From Desulfofundulus luciae (GTDB lineage: Bacteria > Bacillota > Desulfotomaculia > Desulfotomaculales > Desulfovirgulaceae), in contig NZ_JAUSUX010000016.1 of NCBI RefSeq assembly GCF_030813795.1, forward strand, positions 1-58,310: DNA of 58,310 nt, in the 5' to 3' direction. The notes below the pieces were generated by a model. The model saw nothing but the letters and a program-made list of their open reading frames with translations. It searched no databases and was not told where the DNA came from. Of this stretch, positions 52,403 through 58,310 are shown piece after piece. Position 1 is the first letter of the stretch; each line of letters starts with the position of its first letter. The translations under genes and the position numbers were made by a program.

Positions 52403-55207
52403 CTATGCCACGGGGGAACCGGTTGTAGCCATGGCCTGGCAATAAGCCTGGTGTGTTTCTTCGGCAATGTATTGCCAGTCGTAAAATGTAATAACCTTGC
52501 GCCAGGCACGCCGGCACATTTCAACGGCCAGTTCAGGATAAAAGAGCAACCGGGTTATATAATGGGCCAGCATGTCCGCTCTACCCGGCGGCACCTTGTA
52601 ACCATCTACCCCATGCTCCACAATTTCACCCAATCCACCCGTGTCGGCAACCACCACCGGGACCCTGGCGGCCATGGCCTCCAGGGCCACGATCCCAAAG
52701 GGTTCGTAAAGGCTGGGGAACACCGCTACCCGGGCCATTTCCAAAAGGCGGTTACGTCCCAGATCATCCACAAAACCCACAAACTGCACCCTCGGTGACA
52801 GCCCCAGTTCCTCAACACGACCCTTCAGGTACTCCTCGTAGGGACCCCGGCCCGCCACCAGCAGCCTGGCCCCTTCAACACGCTCCGATATGGATGCCAA
52901 GGCCTCCAGGAGCACCTGCACTCCTTTTTCGGGCACCAGACGGCCCAGGAACACGATGTTCGGGTCCCGGTGGTACAGGTCCTTGCAATCCGGTTCTTTC
53001 GTCCTCCCATCCGTTAAATTGACCGGATCCACCCCGTTGGGAATAACCTTTACCTTTTCCCTGTCCAGCCCGAAAAGACGGCTTACCTCCTCAGCCATGT
53101 AATTGCTGCAACAGATAACCAGGGTAGCCCCCTGGGTAAGCAGGTATTCCTTTTCGTGGATCCGGCGCTGCAGGTCGGTACGGATGCCCCTGTTCCGCCC
53201 GTACTCCGTAGCATGGATAGTGGCCACCAGGGGAAACCCGTATCGTTCACGCAGGTGGTCGCCGGCCGCCCCCACCATCCAATCATGGGCGTGAACCAGG
53301 TGCGGCATCCCCCAGGTCGCGATTACTTTATGGGCCAGTGTGATCATGCCTTCGTTTAACTGCTTAACCCAGGTCAAAAAATCCTTTGCGCCAAGCTGCT
53401 CCGGCAGGAGCCGGTGCACATGAACGCCCTGCTGCAGCGAGTAAGCTTCTTCTCCGGCCACGGGACAGGTAATTACGTGCACTTCGTCCCCCAGGCGGGC
53501 CAGGGCCCGGGAAAGATCGTAAACATGCCGGGCCAGGCCACCCACAGTGGCGGGTGGATATTCCCAGGACAGCATCAAGATACGCAAAGGTGGCCTGGGC
53601 TCCACGCACATGACGTTGTACCGCCGGTGGCGGCTGTAAATGCGGTAGTCCAGATGGGGAAAAATGTTGTCCCGGTATTCCATTTCCTGGAGCACCGCTT
53701 CGTCAATACACCCCTTTTCCAATTGCTCCGTCAGGAGGTTAAACCTGCCGATATGCCCGGTCAGCCTTTTCCGGGCGTATTCTACGGCGGTTTCTGTTCT
53801 AATGATGAAGGCCCAGTCACTGCTCTGGGCTAAAAGCAATTCCCGGGCAGCCTGATTTAAGGCCCGTTCTTTCACCCCGGAAGCGTCTGGATGCAAATCG
53901 GCCAGGTCAGCCATGACAGCCTCGGCCCGGTGGAGGTGGCGGTAAATCCAGTCATTGCTGGGATTCAGCCAGACACGGTTGTAGCCCCCTTCCCCCCAAC
54001 TGCTCATGGGCAGATCCACCACCTGCAAATCGGGATGCAGGGACAGGTACTGGCCAGGAGTAATCATCTGAATTACATCCTGATCGAAGCAAATTCTACG
54101 GCTAAGCAGATCTATCCATTGAGGACCTTCATACCACCAGTGACCAAACAACTCCGCGTCATAGGGGGCAACCACCAGCGCGGGACGGTCCATCTTTGCC
54201 CCGTGACGAAGCACCTGCTGTTGCCGGTGGAAAAGAAAATGAGCGGCATGCTCCGCCGCACGTTCCCGGGCCAGCTCCGGACGGTAGGGTTCTTTATGGG
54301 GGCCCGGACCGGTAATGCGGTAATACTTGAACCCGGTATCCACCCGGATGGTACCCGCCGGCAGGTAGGGACGCAAATAGTCCACATCCAGGTCATAGCC
54401 AATATCCCGGTAAAACTCCCGGTAGAAATAGTCGCCGGGATAACCAGTTTGCCTGTCCCAAACCTGACGGGAACTCTCCGGGTCCCGCCCAAAAACAGCC
54501 ACTCCATTGGCACAACTGGCCGGAGCAAAAACACCATAGCGTGGGGCGGGTTCCGCGTAGAGCAACCCGTGGGTTTCAACAAAAAAATAACGGATGCCGA
54601 ATTCTTTAAGCAACTCCTCCACGCCAGGGGCATATCCGCATTCCGGCAACCAGAATCCATCGGGAGGCCCGCCGAAATGCCGCGCAAAAAATTCAACCCC
54701 CACACCAATTTGTGCCCTCCTGGCCTCCCTGGTCTGCATGAGCGGTAAGTATCCATGGGTGGCACAGGTAGTAATTAGCTCCACTCTCCCTATCTTCTGT
54801 AAGTTTCGGAAAGCACCAATTAAGTCACATTGATATTTTTCTGTATACGCCCTCCGGACCTCATTTAACTTTTCCAGGTACATCAAAGCCAGCGGGTGCA
54901 GGTCGGTGTCTTCCGCAGTACGCCGGCACTCCGCCTCCCCCAACTGGATCATTGCCTCCAGATGGTTTAGATAGCGTTTTTGAAGCAGGGGATCGGCAAG
55001 CATGGCTAAAAGGGGCGGAGAAAGGGATATGGTTAGCTGAAAGGACACCCCGTCCCGGACCAACCCTTGCAGCACTTCCACCAGGGGGATGTAACACTCG
55101 GTCAGGGCCTCAAAGAACCAGCGCTCTTCCAGGCACTCGGGCATCTCCGGATGCCTTACATAGGGTAAATGGGCGTGCAGCACTAACGCCAGGTAGCCTG
55201 CGGGCAT
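52403..55207 (-). CDS. GH57 alpha-glucan branching enzyme fused to a GT4 glycosyltransferase
   Basis: A 934-residue two-enzyme protein. Residues 1 to about 530 form a GH57 barrel plus DUF1957-type helical domain: HAHLPYVRHPE at the N-terminus, nucleophile Glu189 in WLPECGY, acid Asp350 in APYDAELFGHWWYEGP, the layout and positions of GH57 branching enzymes such as TK1436. From about 541 a GT4 glycosyltransferase follows, with LMLSWEYPPATVGGLARHVYDL, HAHDWMVG, VIPNGVDP and EPFGIVALEAMA, as in glycogen/starch synthase-like enzymes. Probably builds or branches an intracellular alpha-glucan. The DUF4912 gene upstream is 29 bases away. Confidence 0.92.
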   Translation of the reverse strand: MPAGYLALVLHAHLPYVRHPEMPECLEERWFFEALTECYIPLVEVLQGLVRDGVSFQLTISLSPPLLAMLADPLLQKRYLNHLEAMIQLGEAECRRTAEDTDLHPLALMYLEKLNEVRRAYTEKYQCDLIGAFRNLQKIGRVELITTCATHGYLPLMQTREARRAQIGVGVEFFARHFGGPPDGFWLPECGYAPGVEELLKEFGIRYFFVETHGLLYAEPAPRYGVFAPASCANGVAVFGRDPESSRQVWDRQTGYPGDYFYREFYRDIGYDLDVDYLRPYLPAGTIRVDTGFKYYRITGPGPHKEPYRPELARERAAEHAAHFLFHRQQQVLRHGAKMDRPALVVAPYDAELFGHWWYEGPQWIDLLSRRICFDQDVIQMITPGQYLSLHPDLQVVDLPMSSWGEGGYNRVWLNPSNDWIYRHLHRAEAVMADLADLHPDASGVKERALNQAARELLLAQSSDWAFIIRTETAVEYARKRLTGHIGRFNLLTEQLEKGCIDEAVLQEMEYRDNIFPHLDYRIYSRHRRYNVMCVEPRPPLRILMLSWEYPPATVGGLARHVYDLSRALARLGDEVHVITCPVAGEEAYSLQQGVHVHRLLPEQLGAKDFLTWVKQLNEGMITLAHKVIATWGMPHLVHAHDWMVGAAGDHLRERYGFPLVATIHATEYGRNRGIRTDLQRRIHEKEYLLTQGATLVICCSNYMAEEVSRLFGLDREKVKVIPNGVDPVNLTDGRTKEPDCKDLYHRDPNIVFLGRLVPEKGVQVLLEALASISERVEGARLLVAGRGPYEEYLKGRVEELGLSPRVQFVGFVDDLGRNRLLEMARVAVFPSLYEPFGIVALEAMAARVPVVVADTGGLGEIVEHGVDGYKVPPGRADMLAHYITRLLFYPELAVEMCRRAWRKVITFYDWQYIAEETHQAYCQAMATTGSPVA

Positions 55208-55236
55208 TACGATGTTACCCCTTTCCAGTCAATAAG

Positions 55237-55704
55237 TTAACTCTTATGCGGTAAATCCACTGAACTGTATCCTCCCCAAAAGGCAGTGCCTTCTCCTTCA
55301 TCTTCTACGGTGTCCTCATCCGTATCGACCCGAATAACGGTCTCCACTTTCAAAAACCGCGCCACTCCCTCCACTGTCCGGGTACGGGGCGTAACTACCT
55401 GATTGGAACGAAGCAGGGGATAAAATTCCCCTTTCGGCTCGTAATAACCAAGTTCGGCCTGGTAAATATACTCAGGAAACACATCGCGAAAATACCAGTC
55501 GTTAGTAAAGGGGGGGAGAGACACTTCCATTAGGATAGTACCACCCTGGTTTAACCCGGTAGTATAAAGCCGCAAAAATAAAGGACGCCCTTCCCCCAGG
55601 GACTCCCACTGTCCCCGGGACAGTTCCCAGTAACTGAAAATGACGGTGGGTTCCTGTATCATCAGAACCAGCCTGTTTTCATTGTAATGCCGCGGCAGTT
55701 CCAT
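55237..55704 (-). CDS. DUF4912 domain protein
   Basis: About 155 residues. MELPRHYNENRLVLMIQEPTVIFSYWEL is the typical DUF4912 opening, with a beta-rich middle (PLFLRLYTTG, GTILMEVSLPPFTNDWYF) and YQAELGYYEPKGEFYPLLRSNQVVTPR near the end. An acidic tail follows (DTDEDTVEDEGEG). I start at 55704, nine bases after GAGGGGGT. The family is of unknown function; its place directly before a GH57 enzyme suggests carbohydrate binding or glycogen metabolism. Confidence 0.85.
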   Translation of the reverse strand: MELPRHYNENRLVLMIQEPTVIFSYWELSRGQWESLGEGRPLFLRLYTTGLNQGGTILMEVSLPPFTNDWYFRDVFPEYIYQAELGYYEPKGEFYPLLRSNQVVTPRTRTVEGVARFLKVETVIRVDTDEDTVEDEGEGTAFWGGYSSVDLPHKS

Positions 55705-56064
55705 GCTAAAATACCCCCTCGTGTGTATCTGGAAAAAGTCTGGTATCATTATCATACTCCACCAGCTTGCACCAACACAACCATCTCAAGTCAACTTTAA
55801 TATTAAATTTACAAGTGCTTATGTAACATAGTGATATTTTTCATATAAATTAATAAAAAACAGTTACGTAACGGAGACTTATGCGTGCTGCAACACCACC
55901 TTGTTAATCATTGAAAACACGTTCCTTATATCTATCATAGTACACAATCTGTGGACCGGCACAACCACCAGGAACCAACTTCAGGTAACTGTTGCTAAAG
56001 GCCACGCCTGGTTGCGAAGTTTTTTTACTTTCCTGCAAATAAAAAAGGGCAGGTATGCGGACCT
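55705..56064. other. Intergenic stretch without a supported gene
   Basis: An AT-rich 360-base gap between the DUF4912 gene and fur. The open frame at 55904-56086 on the minus strand has no family character and overlaps the fur end. The DUF4912 gene's promoter should be here, but no convincing -35/-10 pair was found. I see no repeat or RNA structure of note. Confidence 0.5.
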
Positions 56065-56514
56065 TCAACTCTCCTTCCCGGCACATTCCTTACAGTATCC
56101 GAAAAACTTTAACTCGTGGTCTGTAATCGTAAAATCATAAGTTTCTGTAACCCGCTTTTCCAGATCCTCCAGCAGATCTTCATTGACCTCTATGATTTTC
56201 CCGCAACGGGTACAGATGAGATGATGGTGGTGGTGTCCTTCTCCCCGTTCACCACCAAACTCATAGCGTTTGCGGCCGTCCCCGAAATCGATGCTGTGGA
56301 TAATATCAAAATCTAAAAAGAGTTCTAAAGTGCGGTAAACTGTGGCCAGCCCCACATCGGGAGCTTTTTGTTTAACCAGATTGTAAATCTCTTCCGCACT
56401 CAGGTGTTTGTCTTTATTTTCCAAAAGTACGCGCAGGATATGCTCCCGGCGCGGCGTCAGTTTAGAATCACCGGCCCGGAGTTTTTCCTCCACTTCGTTA
56501 ATGACTCTTTGCAT
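56065..56514 (-). CDS. fur: Fur family transcriptional regulator
   Basis: About 149 residues: N-terminal winged helix (KLTPRREHILRVLLENKDKHLSAEEIYNLVKQKAPDVGLATVYRTLELF), then the metal-binding dimerisation domain with HHHHHLICTRCGKIIEV and a second CX2C (YCKECAGKES), as in Fur and PerR. I choose ATG 56514, the family-like start; the frame opening at 56577 has 21 extra residues overlapping the promoter. Whether it senses iron, peroxide or zinc cannot be decided by eye. Confidence 0.92.
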   Translation of the reverse strand: MQRVINEVEEKLRAGDSKLTPRREHILRVLLENKDKHLSAEEIYNLVKQKAPDVGLATVYRTLELFLDFDIIHSIDFGDGRKRYEFGGERGEGHHHHHLICTRCGKIIEVNEDLLEDLEKRVTETYDFTITDHELKFFGYCKECAGKES

Positions 56515-56548
56515 CTGGAGCTCACCCCGCCATTTAGCCCTTTGTGTA

Positions 56549-56577
56549 AGTATAATAAACATACAGAAAAAAGTCAA
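56549..56577 (-). promoter_or_regulatory. Sigma-A promoter of fur
   Basis: Minus-strand TTGACT (56572-56577) and TATACT (56549-56554) are 17 bases apart, directly upstream of the fur start. Confidence 0.75.
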
Positions 56578-56596
56578 TGGCGGCTAAAAAACTGGT

Positions 56597-57814
56597 TTAG
56601 CGTAAATATGGCGGGTAGCGCAGCCGCCGCCAGCGCCAGCGGTGCACCATCATGGCCCTTAAACGCAAAGCCACTAGAAATACGACTGCACCCAGGACCC
56701 AGGTGGACCACCGCCTGGTTACACTGGTACCTACGGCCCGGGCCGATACCAGATCCACCCGCCCCAGCTCTTTACCCCCGGCCCGGGTAAAAACCAGTTC
56801 CCCCACCTTCTGCCCTGTGGCCAGGGGTGCCCGTAAATCCTGGTGTACAACGATTTTCTGCTCAAAGGACGGCTTTTCGCCGGCGGGAAAATTAAAATAA
56901 AAACTATTCCCGGTAATTGCCTCAACTTTCTCAGCTCCACCGGTTACCGAAAAGGAAGATACTTTTTCCCCCTTTTCCGCCAACTGAACCGGCTTAAAGG
57001 CGGAAAAACCATAGTCAAGCAGAGCCCGGGCATCACTGTAAACGGCTGCCCCCTGACTGTTCAGGATCACGGCAATTAATTCCCGGTCATTGCGTTGAGC
57101 GGCGGCCACCAGGCATTGCCCCGCTTCAATGGTATAACCGGTCTTAACCCCGATGGCCCCCTCGTAGCGGGAAAGAAGCCGGTTGTGATTCCAGAGGTGC
57201 TCCTGGGGGGGGCCTTTACTCCTATCCGCATCCGGCCTATGGATCTGCTTAAAACGGGTGGACACAATGGTCCTGAAGACAGGATTATGCATGGCATACC
57301 GGGCAATCAGGGCCAGGTCGTAGGCGGTTGTATAATGCCGGGGGTCGGGCAGACCGCTGGGATTCTGAAAATTACTTGACCGGGCTCCGATTGAACGTGC
57401 CTTTTCATTCATTAAAGCAGCAAAGGCAGGGACGGAGCCGGCCACATGTTCGGCAATGGCCACAGCCGCATCATTGGCCGAAGCCAGCAACAGGGCATAC
57501 AGGAGATCCTCCATGGTGAGCCTCTCGCCTTCCTGCAAACCAATGGCAGATCCCTCCACCCGGGTGGCTTCGCGGGGAACCGTAACCACTTCATCCAGGC
57601 GGGAATGTTCCAGGGCAATAATGGCCGTGAGGATTTTTGTAGTACTGGCCGGGTACATGGGCGAACTTGCATTTTTCTGGTACAGAACCTGCCCGTTCCG
57701 CGCATCCATCAGCAAAGCCGCTTTCCCTAGTATTTGCGGTTGTGACGCTGCTTGGGCAGCTTGAGAAAATAAAAGCAAAAGACAACAAAAAAAGGTTGTC
57801 CACAGGCGCCGCAT
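56597..57814 (-). CDS. D-alanyl-D-alanine carboxypeptidase (DacF/PBP5-like)
   Basis: A 405-residue S11 peptidase trimming D-Ala from wall stem peptides. The N-terminus is a signal peptide (LWTTFFCCLLLLFSQAAQA), the active sites are S57-TTK (STTK), SAN (112-114) and KTG (224-226), and the C-terminal PBP5-like beta domain starts at about 275. Close to the C-terminus there is a membrane segment (WSTWVLGAVVFLVALRL) with a basic tail, an anchor rather than the usual amphipathic helix. Could be the sporulation DacF or the vegetative DacA paralogue. Confidence 0.93.
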   Translation of the reverse strand: MRRLWTTFFCCLLLLFSQAAQAASQPQILGKAALLMDARNGQVLYQKNASSPMYPASTTKILTAIIALEHSRLDEVVTVPREATRVEGSAIGLQEGERLTMEDLLYALLLASANDAAVAIAEHVAGSVPAFAALMNEKARSIGARSSNFQNPSGLPDPRHYTTAYDLALIARYAMHNPVFRTIVSTRFKQIHRPDADRSKGPPQEHLWNHNRLLSRYEGAIGVKTGYTIEAGQCLVAAAQRNDRELIAVILNSQGAAVYSDARALLDYGFSAFKPVQLAEKGEKVSSFSVTGGAEKVEAITGNSFYFNFPAGEKPSFEQKIVVHQDLRAPLATGQKVGELVFTRAGGKELGRVDLVSARAVGTSVTRRWSTWVLGAVVFLVALRLRAMMVHRWRWRRLRYPPYLR

Positions 57815-58000
57815 GGTTTACCCCCGTACGATGTTTCCGAACAACTTTTGAATAAAATAAAGGTTGGTACAATAAAAAACGAGAGCGACTTTATTATATT
57901 GAAATTTTAAGGTGTTTTCAATAGAAAGTACAATCTAAGTTTTGCCCAGAGGGACATACTAAAAACACATATCGAGAAAGGAGGGATCAAAAGGAAGAAG

Positions 58001-58135
58001 ATGGATATTCGAGGAATGGAATTTGCCGATCTGAACGATATCCAGCTTAGCCAGCTACAGGAAGTAGAGAAAAAATTAAATGCCGGAAGGCAGGGAAAGG
58101 AAATAATTCTTTTGGCCTTCAGCCGTGAATCCTAA
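58001..58135 (+). CDS. Small acidic-start helical protein, 44 residues
   Basis: Plus-strand ATG at 58001, stop at 58133-58135, with AAAGGAGGG at 57977-57985 and a second GGAAG nearer. The reading (MDIRGMEFADLNDIQLSQLQEVEKKL...) forms a likely amphipathic helix, then GRQGKEIILLAFSRES. No family recognised. A perfect hairpin follows 25 bases later. Orientation is divergent to the carboxypeptidase gene, and it lies directly beside repeat copy B. Confidence 0.5.
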   Translation: MDIRGMEFADLNDIQLSQLQEVEKKLNAGRQGKEIILLAFSRES

Positions 58136-58159
58136 CCATAATAAGCAAAAGCAAATTTA

Positions 58160-58190
58160 AGTGAGGGTGGGAAATTTTCCCACCCTCACT
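58160..58190 (+). terminator. Hairpin after the 44-residue gene
   Basis: AGTGAGGGTGGGA pairs perfectly with its complement around AAATT-type bases (58160-58190). The T-run after it is weak (TCTCG), so termination efficiency is uncertain. Confidence 0.5.
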
Positions 58191-58215
58191 TCTCGCCCCC
58201 GCACGTCTCCCCTTG

Positions 58216-58310
58216 GGCCGTGTAAAATTTCAGTAGGCACCAGAAGGGGATCAGCCCCCTGAAAAAGAAATGAGACCTCACGCGCCCAAAAAACACCAAA
58301 AATCAAGCTA
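58216..58310 (-). repeat. Dispersed repeat, copy B (inverted)
   Basis: Reverse complement of 58216-58310 aligns with 7921-8013 over the whole length, with an insertion of four bases (CGTG) and scattered changes. The window ends inside the element, so its full extent and any linked transposase cannot be judged. Confidence 0.7.

Noticed and set aside
55904-56086. 60-codon minus-strand frame after fur
   Set aside because: Overlaps the fur 3' end, no ribosome binding site apart from fur coding sequence, and no recognisable motif.
7921-58310. The inverted repeat copies as ends of one 50-kb mobile element
   Set aside because: The interval is conserved chromosomal housekeeping sequence (dcw, sporulation, ileS) with no integrase or transposase; dispersed copies are a simpler explanation.

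Overview
The window reads as a chromosomal core region of an anaerobic, endospore-forming, moderately GC-rich Firmicute, most like the Desulfotomaculum/Desulfofundulus/Pelotomaculum group of Peptococcaceae. The grounds are the gene order mraZ-rsmH-ftsL-pbp-murE-murF-mraY-murD-ftsW-murG-murC-murB-murA-ftsQ-DUF881-DUF881-sbp-ftsA-ftsZ-spoIIGA-sigE-sigG-spoIIR-ylmC, an oxygen-sensitive class III ribonucleotide reductase, a T-box before ileS, and a GlcD/GlcF-type oxidase. The taxonomic guess comes from gene content and protein style, not from a search.

Nearly everything is on the minus strand, so transcription runs from high to low coordinates. From the right: a short plus-strand peptide gene beside an inverted repeat copy (58.0-58.3 kb); a DacF-like carboxypeptidase and a Fur regulator (56.1-57.8 kb); a DUF4912 protein and a GH57-GT4 fusion for alpha-glucan metabolism (52.4-55.7 kb); a one-helix membrane peptide, a patatin-like lipase, a MetE-like protein and a PHP phosphatase (49.1-52.3 kb). 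The division and wall cluster spans 28.1-48.9 kb, headed by mraZ with its own GTGG repeat operator. It is followed by the early sporulation block (24.0-27.7 kb), in which sigG and spoIIR each have a good sigma-F type promoter. Next come nrdR-nrdD-nrdG with NrdR-box-like sites, an FmdB-type zinc ribbon, an MBL/beta-CASP nuclease, pgeF, a PhoP/PhoR-like two-component system with pstB and phoU but no pstSCA, and the ylm cluster (yggS, sepF, proC, yggT, ylmH, yggU). A plus-strand iron-sulfur flavoprotein lies next to a second repeat copy. Then come T-box-ileS, glcD-glcF and a Spo0M-like protein.

The most unusual object is the non-coding stretch at about 4.23-4.67 kb, between ileS and a hypothetical gene. 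It folds on paper into a closed, multi-branched RNA: a 15-bp long-range closing stem, at least seven internal helices, repeated GGGTC/GGCTC helices that pair only with G-U wobble on the plus strand, a GAAA tetraloop hairpin, and a 14-bp intrinsic terminator. I do not recognise it as a known RNA family.

Other points worth attention are a dispersed repeat in inverted orientation at 7.9 and 58.2 kb, a ylmH gene whose only well-placed start is CTG, a 21-bp-stem hairpin downstream of ylmC, and three peptide genes of about 44-47 codons.
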